A stretch of 6,875 nucleotides of DNA from Dehalococcoidia bacterium (GCA_014384515.1 JACNFS010000039.1:1-6875); one strand, 5' to 3'. Shown: positions 1-6,230, counted from the first letter of the stretch. Program-made: numbers and translations. Notes: generated from the letters alone by a model not told the origin.

Positions 1-4
1 TTTT

Positions 5-42
5 GGAGATTGCCACGTCGCCTGCGGCTCCTCGCAATGACA
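5..42. repeat. REP-like imperfect palindromic repeat
   Basis: An imperfect palindrome bounded by ATTGC (9-13) and GCAAT (34-38), with an inner GCC-TGC-GGC hairpin (20-28) and flanked by GGAG and GACA. From memory, elements of the form 'GAGATTGC...CTCCTCGCAATGACA' recur as dispersed intergenic repeats in many uncultivated bacterial genomes. It lies in the non-coding leader just before the first gene. Only one good copy is in the window, so the repeat status rests on recognition of the form; a diverged partial match lies at 5071-5102. It may continue beyond the left edge. Confidence 0.55.
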
Positions 43-99
43 GGCGGGGGTTTCCTGGGAGAATCCACGGATTTGTGGTGCCTGTGCCATCTTGGCGAT

Positions 100-104
100 G
101 GAGG
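100..104 (+). promoter_or_regulatory. Ribosome binding site setting the start at 110
   Basis: GGAGG lies 5 nt upstream of the ATG at 110. Two earlier in-frame starts, TTG at 92 and ATG at 98, have no comparable site, and this site overlaps or follows them. This makes 110 the preferred start. Confidence 0.6.
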
Positions 105-109
105 CTGCA

Positions 110-946
110 ATGAATGAACCAATGAGCGCGGAAGAAATGAAAGCAAAGATTGATTTTGAGTGGGATGATGGGCATGTGGTGCCAGAGGTGGTCAATCCAG
201 AGGTGGAGTTCTTGTTTCGGAGGATGATTGAGACCACTCACCAGAAGGTGGACCCGAAGCAGGGAGAGAGAATACTGGATGTCGGGTGTGGGCGGGCTAC
301 CGACGGTGTGAAACTTGCCCGGGAGGGAGCGGTGGTTATCGGCCTGGAGCCCTCCCACATAATGATAGCGCATGCGCGAAGGCACATTGCAGAGAACGGC
401 GCGGACATGGCTGTAATTCATGGCGTAGGTGAGTATTTGCCCTTCAGGCCTCAGTCTATGGACAAAGTTGTGTGCAAGGGAGCTTTGGACCATTTTCTTG
501 ACCCGGTGAAGGTGATAAGCCAGATTGCCTTGGTGCTCAAACCTGAAGGGAAGGCCGTAATATCTATTGCCAACTTTGAGAGCTTGGGCTTCAAGCTGGG
601 GAAGGGGGTATGCCGGTTCAGAAAACTGCTTGGCTTCAAGGATGGCGAGGGAAAGCTGCCATGGGAAATACCCGTCGACCATACGGTGAAGTTCGATTAT
701 CATTTAGTCAGACGTCTGGTGAATAAGGACTTCGAAGTGGAACAAGGGATTGGGGTGTCGTTGCTCTTTGGTGTCCCGTGGTGGGGTACGTTCTTATCCA
801 AGTGTCCCCCAGGTATGTCGCGGGCCATTCTCAACACATTGGACAAGGTCGCCCGACACGTTCCTTCCCTGAGCGACGTTGTTGTATTGAGATGCAGGCC
901 GAAGAACGGGGGGAAAAGGTCACTGTCGCAGAGTTCTACTTCTTGA
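110..946 (+). CDS. Class I SAM-dependent methyltransferase
   Basis: A 278-residue protein with a Rossmann-type SAM-binding fold. Motif I is ILDVGCGRATDG (about residues 55-66). The acidic residue expected to contact the SAM ribose is Glu80 in GLEPS. A motif IV-like stretch (about 106-132) contains GEYLPF and ALDHFLDP, as in Methyltransf_11 proteins, and KPEGKAVISI (about 144-153) is the usual post-motif strand. The C-terminal 100 or so residues form a cap (PWEIPVDHT, about 185-193) that may hold the acceptor site. The substrate is not identifiable. The gene converges on the next one and their stop ends overlap by 11 bp. It is therefore not in the neighbouring minus-strand operon, although a third methyltransferase beside a glycosyltransferase operon may act in the same pathway (inference). 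No promoter was recognised upstream. Confidence 0.88.
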   Translation: MNEPMSAEEMKAKIDFEWDDGHVVPEVVNPEVEFLFRRMIETTHQKVDPKQGERILDVGCGRATDGVKLAREGAVVIGLEPSHIMIAHARRHIAENGADMAVIHGVGEYLPFRPQSMDKVVCKGALDHFLDPVKVISQIALVLKPEGKAVISIANFESLGFKLGKGVCRFRKLLGFKDGEGKLPWEIPVDHTVKFDYHLVRRLVNKDFEVEQGIGVSLLFGVPWWGTFLSKCPPGMSRAILNTLDKVARHVPSLSDVVVLRCRPKNGGKRSLSQSSTS

Positions 947-1589
947 CCAACAGGACTGACAGGATGTCGTATTTTCCCTGTACCTCATGGATTTCGCCGA
1001 TTTCATCTCTGTGTCTATCGATTAACTTGTCAACAGCCTGAGTAACCTCCGGCCAGTCATGATACTTATAGTCATGTAAACCAAGCACGCCACCGGACAC
1101 AAGATGAGGCCAGACAATGTAGAAATCGTTGGTTACGAATGCCTCTTGGTGACAGCCATCAATGAATCCGAAAATGAATTTCTGTTCTCTGGCGAATTTG
1201 ATTTTCCTGGAGTCTTCCCTGATGGTTATGATGTTGTCAAAACCACTGGTTGTCTCCTCGTAGACTTCCCACATGGAGCGCCCTTCCAGATAGGCATCGT
1301 AGACAGCACGCGCCGTTATCCCGCTCTTGCTTACGGTTTGGTCAAGGCCAGGTTCGAAGGTATCGATGGCGTAGACCTTTTTTCCGTATTTGCTGGCAAA
1401 TTCGGCTAGCTTGACAGTGCCGCCTCCCATAAATGCGCCGATTTCGATTACGTCGCCGTCCAGTCTCTGTAGTGACCGTTTCTTAATGAAGGCCACCAGC
1501 TTTTCATAGCCTACAAAATCATCTGCGGGGACGTTGCGTTTGAAAATGTCCCTGAGCGCTCTTTTGAACTTAATCGTCGGATTGCTCAT
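936..1589 (-). CDS. Class I SAM methyltransferase, Methyltransf_24/TylF-like
   Basis: A 217-residue soluble protein. The SAM-binding motif is IEIGAFMGGGT (residues 48-58), followed by the acidic strand end AIDTFEP (74-80). The GFIDGCH (141-147) and GGVLGLHDY (166-174) blocks fit the Methyltransf_24 group, which includes sugar and macrolide O-methyltransferases and CmcI-like proteins; the Asp/His residues there are candidate metal or catalytic ligands. This points to O-methylation of a sugar or other small hydroxylated acceptor, but the acceptor is unknown. It is the last gene of the minus-strand operon. Its ATG lies 20 bp inside the end of the upstream toroid-protein gene and has no good ribosome binding site, suggesting translation by coupling. 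Its stop end overlaps the convergent methyltransferase gene. Confidence 0.85.
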   Translation of the reverse strand: MSNPTIKFKRALRDIFKRNVPADDFVGYEKLVAFIKKRSLQRLDGDVIEIGAFMGGGTVKLAEFASKYGKKVYAIDTFEPGLDQTVSKSGITARAVYDAYLEGRSMWEVYEETTSGFDNIITIREDSRKIKFAREQKFIFGFIDGCHQEAFVTNDFYIVWPHLVSGGVLGLHDYKYHDWPEVTQAVDKLIDRHRDEIGEIHEVQGKYDILSVLLVKK

Positions 1590-2586
1590 AGAAAACAGAC
1601 GCCGGTTTGTTCTTATCCGGAAGTTGAGCTGTCGCCGCCATTATTACCGCGGCTGAGGCCCAAGTGGGCTTTTGCTCAGGCCAAATCATCTCTTCAGGTA
1701 TCTTTATCCCTGTCCAAAAGCTGCCAGGGTGGTCTTGCAGCCTCAGTATCCAATCTAGCAGTTGTTCGGCTCTATCGCGTTCGCCTACTCGCATTAAAGC
1801 CATAATCAATTCACAGGTCTCGGCTACTGTTACCCACCACGGTACTTCAAAGACACATTTGCATCCCCAGTTATCGATGACAAAGTCTTCCCAGCGGTCT
1901 AGCAGATGCTTTCTGGCTCTCTCCCCGTTGATTATCCCGGCAAGGACTGGGTAGAACCAGCTTACCGCATAGTCACGTTTCCCATAGCCTGACCTGTCGA
2001 AAAGCTCGGGGCGCTCTCTGATTGCTTTGGCCAGTCTCTCGCTGGCTGCTTCCCAGTCGGTTCTATTCAGCCCCAGTGTGTTGGCAATCCTTATGCCGCA
2101 TGTCAGGCTCAGCCAGATGCAGCTTGATGAGGCCAGCAATGCTGCTGGCCAAGCCACATTCTTCGTGTCGCGACTGCAATGAATCTCACCGGTTGCCTGC
2201 TGTAGACACAGAGTAAAGGCCATGCTTTTCTCGACCGTAGGCCACATCTGTTTAAGGAAACCAACGTCGCCGGTGGCCAAATAATGGCACCAGAGCCCAA
2301 CCGCTATATAAGAGCTAAAATTAGCGTCTCTGGTTAAGTCGTGGGGTTGGCCATTTAGGTAACTGTACCACCAGCTTCCGTCAGGATTCTGAACATCGCG
2401 CAACCACTCATAAGCCTTCTCGGCCTCATTAGGTCTGTGCGACAAATCGAGGGCGATAGCACATTCTACATGGTCCCAAGGGTCGGTTATCCCATCCTTA
2501 TACCAGGGTATAGCTCCGGAGGGAAGCTGGTGATTACTGATAAAGGTTGCCGACTGGTGGATTAGCTCTTGTAAATCATTCGACAT
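1570..2586 (-). CDS. Alpha/alpha-toroid protein, prenyltransferase/squalene-cyclase-like
   Basis: A 338-residue protein with recurring Q-x(n)-G-x-W-like turns: HQLPSGAIPW (19-28), VQNPDGSWWY (65-74), LQQATGEIHC (128-137) and LQDHPGSFW (283-291). These resemble the QW repeats of terpene-cyclase toroids and the turns of six-hairpin glycosidases. Other conserved-looking spots are DPWDHVE (35-41), RDANFSSY (86-93), VPWWVTVAE (248-256) and WPEQKPTWASA (302-312). The DxDD acid motif of class II terpene cyclases is absent, so squalene-hopene cyclase activity is not supported. Similar proteins are often labelled 'prenyltransferase' or 'phenyltransferase domain-containing' without a known reaction. 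There is no signal peptide or membrane segment, so it is probably cytoplasmic. It lies 8 bp after the upstream methyltransferase gene and overlaps the downstream one by 20 bp. It could act on a lipid-linked or oligosaccharide intermediate made by its neighbours (inference). Confidence 0.7.
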   Translation of the reverse strand: MSNDLQELIHQSATFISNHQLPSGAIPWYKDGITDPWDHVECAIALDLSHRPNEAEKAYEWLRDVQNPDGSWWYSYLNGQPHDLTRDANFSSYIAVGLWCHYLATGDVGFLKQMWPTVEKSMAFTLCLQQATGEIHCSRDTKNVAWPAALLASSSCIWLSLTCGIRIANTLGLNRTDWEAASERLAKAIRERPELFDRSGYGKRDYAVSWFYPVLAGIINGERARKHLLDRWEDFVIDNWGCKCVFEVPWWVTVAETCELIMALMRVGERDRAEQLLDWILRLQDHPGSFWTGIKIPEEMIWPEQKPTWASAAVIMAATAQLPDKNKPASVFYEQSDD

Positions 2587-2594
2587 TTTCCCTC

Positions 2595-3323
2595 TCAGCC
2601 TTCATTGTTCTGCTTCCGACTCTTGCGGGCGTAAAGGACGATGCTCTTGGAGAAGAAATTGTTGAGGAAATCATCAAGCAGGCGGACAGGTTTGCTTTTG
2701 GTTTCTATGTCCCACACCAGGAATCTGTGGTAAAGAGAAGGGATTAGGGCTTTGTCATTATTCATCCCGAAGAGGCAACGTGATATCCAGTAGAAGGAAT
2801 GCAGAGCATGCTTGTGGCGGACGGCGTAGACATCCAGGTTATTCTGGCGCAGCTTGGAGAGAAGCTGGGGCGCTTTGTAGATCCTGACGTGTCCCCCCGA
2901 ATTGTTGTGATAATCGTTGGATAGCTTCCAACAGATGGCTTCGGGGAGGTAGGAAGGAACGCTGACAGCAAGAGTTCCGTCGTCCTTCAGCACTCTCACC
3001 AGCTCAGCGATACCCTGGCAATCATCGGGGATATGCTCCAGTACCTCTGAACAAAGGATTTTGTCGAAGGAGGCGTCGCTGAAGGGGAGGCTCAACATGC
3101 TTCCCTTGAGCAGGAGCCATTTTCCTTTAGATTCTCCCTGCTTATCTAGAAGCCAAAGCACATGCTGTGCCTTCTTGAGGTTGACCTGCTCAAGGTCCAG
3201 GGCACAAACTAAGCAATCGCCTTGTTTACATGCTTCCCAACTGTGTCTGCCCTCGCCGCAACCGACGTCTAGAAGTCGCTCACCGTCGCCAATCCCTAGG
3301 AGCTCATAGTCGATGGTGAGCAT
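2595..3323 (-). CDS. Class I SAM methyltransferase, Methyltransf_11-like
   Basis: A 242-residue protein with motif I LLDVGCGEGRHS (17-28), the acidic residue Asp43 in CALDLEQ, LPFSDASFD (79-87) and the characteristic SEVLEHIPDD (92-101). This is the UbiE/Methyltransf_11 pattern, common in small-molecule and sugar or lipid methyltransferases. The C-terminal part (about 135-235) is helical and basic, including WKLSNDYHN, and may form the acceptor lid. The substrate is unknown. The ATG at 3323 sits inside the end of the glycosyltransferase gene (28-bp overlap) and has a CAGGAG site 8 nt upstream (3332-3337), itself within the glycosyltransferase coding region. The next gene follows after 8 bp. 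The tight packing implies one transcript and a shared pathway with the glycosyltransferase. Confidence 0.87.
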   Translation of the reverse strand: MLTIDYELLGIGDGERLLDVGCGEGRHSWEACKQGDCLVCALDLEQVNLKKAQHVLWLLDKQGESKGKWLLLKGSMLSLPFSDASFDKILCSEVLEHIPDDCQGIAELVRVLKDDGTLAVSVPSYLPEAICWKLSNDYHNNSGGHVRIYKAPQLLSKLRQNNLDVYAVRHKHALHSFYWISRCLFGMNNDKALIPSLYHRFLVWDIETKSKPVRLLDDFLNNFFSKSIVLYARKSRKQNNEG

Positions 3324-4549
3324 TCACAACACTCCTGATATACTTCTAGTGTCTTTTTGGCGGCCTGTTCCCATGTGAGGTGTGTCTCCACCCTCTTTCT
3401 TCCTGCTTCACCTAGCTTTCTGCGCAAATGCTTATCACACAGCAGCCGCTTAATGGCTGCGGCTAACGCGTGAGGGTCAGCCGGTGGCACAAGGATTCCT
3501 GCATCACCATCTTGTCCTACTACCTCGGGGAGTGCTCCCGCCGTTGTGGCGATAACGGGGAGGCTGCAGGCCATTGCCTCAGCGGCAGGTAGGCCAAAGC
3601 CTTCATACAGGGAGGGGACGACGCTTATCTCTGACATTGAATAACGTTTGACTAACTCCTCAGTGCTTATTCTACCGGTGAAGGTCACTGTATCCTCAAG
3701 TCCGTACTCTCTAACTAGCTTCAGATGTTGACCATCTGCCGAAGTGTTACCCACGACGGTCAATTTGGCCTCTGCTTCTCCTCGCAATAGTTGGAGTGCT
3801 TTGAGCAGATGACGGACGCCCTTTATCGGCTTTTCTCCACTGTTTATCAGGATGAGACTGTTCGGCTCCTTGGGCACGCTATCATCGCTTTTGAAGAGGT
3901 CAGTATCAATGCCATTAAGTGCCACTCTTAGCTTGCTGTGAGGGATTTCAAGATGGTGCTCTAAATCTCTAGCCGAGCTTTGGGAAACGGTTATTATTCT
4001 ATCCATTCGCTTAGCTACTCGTCGTTGCATCGTGCAGAAGGAGTACCATCTCATTAGCCCTAGCTTGTTCAACAGGTTACTAGTGTTGGCAATATCTAGG
4101 TCTCTGTCAATGGGAATGGGGTGATGAATAGTGGCAACAACAGGGATTTCCATTTTCTTGATCCAGAGCAGCCCATAACCCAGGCTCTGGTTATCGTGGA
4201 TAATATCGAATCTATCATGGCTCAGAAGCTTTTTCAGCTTGTAATAGGCTCTGATGGTGAAGGCAAGCGGTTCAGGGAACGTTCCAGAGAATGAGGTGGC
4301 AAGTTCGTAAAGGTTCAGAGGGCTGCGCAGTAGAGCATAACCCAGTGTACGATCATCTGGCGACTGGTAGTAGCTATAACTTCGAAGCTTGTGAAGTTTT
4401 ACTCCGTCTGGAGGAGTTGGGTAGGGTGGGGCGCCAATTATCTCAACTTGATGTCCCAGTTTTTGAAGTTCACGGGCCAGGTAATACACATAAATCCCCT
4501 GGCCACCACAGTACATATTCCCCCGATATGATAGGAGACATATCTTCAT
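3296..4549 (-). CDS. GT4-family glycosyltransferase
   Basis: A 417-residue GT-B retaining glycosyltransferase. The N-terminal domain has the glycine-rich GGQGIYVYYLARELQKLGH (15-33), typical of acceptor-side GT4 domains, then IIHDNQSLG (116-124), ATIHHPIP (139-146) and TVSQSSARDL (187-196). The linker LNGIDTDLF (211-219) leads into the C-terminal domain, with SGEKPIKG (237-244) supplying the usual basic donor-phosphate contacts and the EX7E motif EGFGLPAAE (316-324) followed by GALPEVVG and GILVPP. It should transfer a sugar from a nucleotide-sugar donor to an acceptor at the cytoplasmic membrane face; neither can be named. It is the first gene of the four-gene minus-strand operon, and its end overlaps the next gene by 28 bp. 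The ATG has only a weak AAAGG 14 nt upstream. The length is normal for the family and no lesion is seen. Confidence 0.92.
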   Translation of the reverse strand: MKICLLSYRGNMYCGGQGIYVYYLARELQKLGHQVEIIGAPPYPTPPDGVKLHKLRSYSYYQSPDDRTLGYALLRSPLNLYELATSFSGTFPEPLAFTIRAYYKLKKLLSHDRFDIIHDNQSLGYGLLWIKKMEIPVVATIHHPIPIDRDLDIANTSNLLNKLGLMRWYSFCTMQRRVAKRMDRIITVSQSSARDLEHHLEIPHSKLRVALNGIDTDLFKSDDSVPKEPNSLILINSGEKPIKGVRHLLKALQLLRGEAEAKLTVVGNTSADGQHLKLVREYGLEDTVTFTGRISTEELVKRYSMSEISVVPSLYEGFGLPAAEAMACSLPVIATTAGALPEVVGQDGDAGILVPPADPHALAAAIKRLLCDKHLRRKLGEAGRKRVETHLTWEQAAKKTLEVYQECCECSPSTMSS

Positions 4550-4777
4550 TAATGTACTTACTACCTTTAATTATGTTGTAGGGATGTCCCTTTACTATCG
4601 CCACCAAATCGCGACGACAAAGCTCATAACAGCAAAACCACAACCGCTAAGGTCTGAGTATCGAGGCTTTCATGACCCAGCGATGGTTGCCCCAGATCAA
4701 CCTACTGAGCTTACGCTTATCTCGGCCCGTTAGTTGCTATTTTGGCTTTTCAGCTAATCTATGGTTCTATTTCTTGA
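4550..4777. other. Intergenic gap before the glycosyltransferase operon
   Basis: A 228-bp gap between the ferredoxin stop and the glycosyltransferase start, both on the minus strand. No convincing hairpin followed by a T-run was seen after the ferredoxin. The best promoter candidates toward the glycosyltransferase are poor: on the minus strand TTGTCG, 17 nt, TAGTAA, or an isolated CATAAT. A 12-bp palindrome AGGGA-TG-TCCCT lies at 4580-4591, about 30 bp before the start codon, and could be an operator or chance. Whether the two minus-strand units are co-transcribed cannot be decided from sequence. Confidence 0.4.
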
Positions 4778-5044
4778 CTAAGTAACAGCTGGCGTCTCAC
4801 CAGGATGGAGTTTTTTCCATTTCTCCACAAGCTGCGTGCGGCTTTCTTTATGGGCAGGGTCGAGGATGCAGCAATCTACTGGACATACCTCAACGCACTT
4901 GGATTCTTCAAACCAGCCAACGCATTCCGTGCACTTGTCAGGGTCAATTTCGTAGATTGTTTCTCCTTCCTTGATAGCTTCATTCTTGCATTCCGGCTCA
5001 CAAGCCCCGCAGTTGATGCATTCGTCGGTGATGGTGTAAGCCAT
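4778..5044 (-). CDS. 2[4Fe-4S] ferredoxin, Alvin-type
   Basis: An 88-residue small acidic electron carrier. The first motif is C9xxC12xxC15xxxC19 (CINCGACEPEC). The second is C38xxC41, eight residues, C50xxxC54 followed by Pro55. The eight-residue insertion and the C-terminal extension (about 60-88, rich in Lys/Glu) match the Allochromatium-type bacterial ferredoxins, which carry two low-potential clusters. By family rule, cluster I would use C9, C12, C15 and C54, and cluster II C38, C41, C50 and C19. An extra Cys pair, C58-C59, follows the last motif. It is cytoplasmic with no leader. It lies 87 bp downstream of coaD on the same strand, with its own strong but distant ribosome binding site. 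A role as electron donor to the nearby complex I is possible but unproven. Confidence 0.95.
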   Translation of the reverse strand: MAYTITDECINCGACEPECKNEAIKEGETIYEIDPDKCTECVGWFEESKCVEVCPVDCCILDPAHKESRTQLVEKWKKLHPGETPAVT

Positions 5045-5055
5045 TTCTTGATTGA

Positions 5056-5063
5056 ACCTCCTT
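5056..5063 (-). promoter_or_regulatory. Ribosome binding site of the ferredoxin gene
   Basis: On the minus strand this reads AAGGAGGT, a near-perfect anti-16S match. It lies 11 nt from the ATG at 5044, slightly longer than the usual 5-9. No better in-frame start lies closer. Confidence 0.65.
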
Positions 5064-5070
5064 CGTTTTT

Positions 5071-5102
5071 ATTGCGGTCAACCGCTATTTCAAGCAATCT
5101 CC
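5071..5102. repeat. Possible diverged copy of the left-edge repeat
   Basis: This stretch begins with ATTGCG, has CCGC at offset 12-15 and ends with GCAATCTCC. The reverse complement of the element at 5-42 has the same three blocks in the same order, with CCGC at the same offset and a middle only 2 bp longer. It also contains a tight palindrome, GCGGT-CA-ACCGC (5074-5085). It lies in the coaD-ferredoxin gap. The resemblance could be chance. Confidence 0.3.
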
Positions 5103-5131
5103 TTCTGGGCTCAGGGCGGTACTACCTTTCG

Positions 5132-5626
5132 TCATTCTCGACAAAGCTCCCGGGCGAACTTGTCTCTCAGAGCGGTAACAACATGCTCAGGCACCATGTT
5201 GTCCAGACAGCCTTCTAGCTTGGCCACTTCCTTAAGCAGGCTCGAGGCCAGGAATTGGTATTGCAAGCTTGCCATAAAACAGACCAGTTCAAGGCCAGGT
5301 GCCAGCTTCTTGTTCATCATTGCCATCTCAAACTCTCGCTCAAAATCAGAACTCATCCTTAGTCCCCGTACCATAACTTGTGCACTGGCCTTCTTGGCGA
5401 ACTCAACAGTAAGCCCGGAATAGGACTGGACCCGGACGTTGCTCAGATGTGCTACCGCTCGCTGAACCATTTCTACTCTCTCTTCGGTGTTGAAAAGGAG
5501 TTGTTTCTCAGATCTGTCATAGACACCAATGATCAGCTCATCAAATAGTGATGATGCCCGTCTGATAATATCTAGGTGTCCATTAGTTATAGGGTCAAAG
5601 CTGCCGGGATAGATAGCGGTAGTCAA
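5132..5626 (-). CDS. coaD: Phosphopantetheine adenylyltransferase
   Basis: A 164-residue enzyme that transfers AMP from ATP to 4'-phosphopantetheine, giving dephospho-CoA, the penultimate step of CoA synthesis. The nucleotidyltransferase motif PGSFDPITNGH (7-17) contains the TxGH-type signature (T14, H17). Further family blocks are VRGLRMSSDFEREFE (86-100) and ASSLLKEVAKLEG (127-139), the latter equivalent to the ISSS-KEVA ATP-binding segment with LASS here. The length matches the usual 160 residues. The start is TTG at 5626, supported by AAGGAGG 7 nt upstream and by MTTAIYPGS aligning with family N-termini. The TTG overlaps the rsmD TGA by 4 bp, so coupled translation is likely. rsmD-coaD pairing is widespread in bacteria, and both functions are housekeeping. 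Confidence 0.97.
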   Translation of the reverse strand: MTTAIYPGSFDPITNGHLDIIRRASSLFDELIIGVYDRSEKQLLFNTEERVEMVQRAVAHLSNVRVQSYSGLTVEFAKKASAQVMVRGLRMSSDFEREFEMAMMNKKLAPGLELVCFMASLQYQFLASSLLKEVAKLEGCLDNMVPEHVVTALRDKFARELCRE

Positions 5627-6177
5627 GGGTTAGCCTCCTTCTGATATATTGAGATACAGGTGTCGCCATATCGTCTTTCTTTGATTAAGGATAGTCCGTC
5701 GTAAGTATGATGTAACGGAGACCGGAAAGCATGAGAGACTACAACTAAGGATTTGCCGCTCAAAAGTTGTGAGTTGGCTAGTTGAGTTACCATGCCGTTT
5801 ATCGATGGGTCTGAGTAAGGCGGGTCCATGAATATGACATCGTACTTGTCACGCAAAAAGGTGAAGGCTTTAGCTACGCCGCAGCAGTAGACATGAGCCT
5901 TTTGTGATAACCCAACCTTCTCCAAATTCTGCTTAATGATAGCACAACATCGGGGTTCTTGGTCAACAAAATCAACCCATCCCGTGTCGCGGCTTAAAGC
6001 TTCGATACCCAGGGCACCACTGCCAGCATACAAATCAAGCCCTCGGGACAAATGACTGGTGAGGGAGGCCAGAATGGAAAAGATGGCTTCTCTTACCCTG
6101 TCCGTTGTCGCACGAACCAACCGATTCCTGGGTAGTTTTAGCTGTTGCCCTTTGGCTATGCCGCCAGTAATCCGCAT
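5623..6177 (-). CDS. rsmD: 16S rRNA (guanine966-N2)-methyltransferase
   Basis: A 184-residue SAM enzyme that methylates G966 of 16S rRNA in the small subunit. The N-terminus MRITGGIAKGQQLKLP is diagnostic, followed by RATTDRVREAIFSIL (22-36). The SAM-binding motif I is LDLYAGSGALGIEALSR (47-63), and the catalytic DPPY (118-121) is typical of N2-guanine and adenine-N6 methyltransferases. The chosen ATG at 6177 matches family N-termini; an in-frame TTG at 6189 would add MLST. Neither start has a clear ribosome binding site. With the predicted promoter at 6201-6228, the ATG would have a leader of only about 17 nt and the TTG about 5 nt. It is the first gene of the rsmD-coaD-ferredoxin unit and divergent from nuoA. 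Confidence 0.96.
   Translation of the reverse strand: MRITGGIAKGQQLKLPRNRLVRATTDRVREAIFSILASLTSHLSRGLDLYAGSGALGIEALSRDTGWVDFVDQEPRCCAIIKQNLEKVGLSQKAHVYCCGVAKAFTFLRDKYDVIFMDPPYSDPSINGMVTQLANSQLLSGKSLVVVSHAFRSPLHHTYDGLSLIKERRYGDTCISIYQKEANP
5634..5640 (-). promoter_or_regulatory. Ribosome binding site fixing the coaD TTG start
   Basis: On the minus strand this reads AAGGAGG with 7 nt to TTG at 5626, which is optimal spacing. It lies inside the end of rsmD and supports the TTG rather than any other start. Confidence 0.8.
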
Positions 6178-6200
6178 TGTCGATAACAATTGCCAGCACT

Positions 6201-6228
6201 ATTATACCTTGACTTATTCTTTAGTCAA
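6201..6228 (-). promoter_or_regulatory. Sigma70-type promoter for rsmD-coaD-ferredoxin
   Basis: On the minus strand the -35 is TTGACT (6223-6228, 5 of 6 consensus bases), the spacer is 16 nt, and the -10 is a perfect TATAAT (6201-6206). The predicted start of transcription is near 6194, giving a very short leader before the rsmD ATG at 6177. Confidence 0.75.
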
Positions 6229-6229
6229 G
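6208..6229. promoter_or_regulatory. Inverted repeat, candidate operator
   Basis: A perfect 7-bp inverted repeat, CTTGACT, 8 nt, AGTCAAG. It spans the spacer and -35 of the rsmD promoter and ends 1 bp before the predicted nuoA -35. Its position would let a dimeric regulator affect both divergent promoters. The right arm necessarily includes the -35 sequence, so part of the symmetry could be incidental. Confidence 0.45.
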
Positions 6230-6230
6230 C

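Noticed and set aside
1104..1409. Plus-strand open frame of 101 codons
   Set aside because: It lies wholly within the well-supported minus-strand Methyltransf_24 gene, shows no recognisable domain, and is antisense to conserved motifs.
1570..2586. Squalene-hopene cyclase call for the toroid protein
   Set aside because: It has no DxDD motif, about half the expected length, and only loose QW-like repeats.
4580..4591. AGGGA-TG-TCCCT palindrome as an operator
   Set aside because: A single 5-bp-arm palindrome is easily found by chance in a gap of this size and no promoter anchors it.
4550..4777. Promoter for the glycosyltransferase operon
   Set aside because: The candidate boxes match consensus poorly (TTGTCG/TAGTAA, or CATAAT with no -35), so no promoter is annotated.
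5074..5085. GCGGT-CA-ACCGC palindrome as a terminator after coaD
   Set aside because: The 2-nt spacer leaves only a short stem, and on the minus strand it is followed by A-rich, not T-rich, sequence.
4805..5218. Plus-strand open frame of 137 codons
   Set aside because: It covers the antisense of the ferredoxin, the gap and the end of coaD. The translation has no motif, while the opposite strand has clear cysteine motifs.
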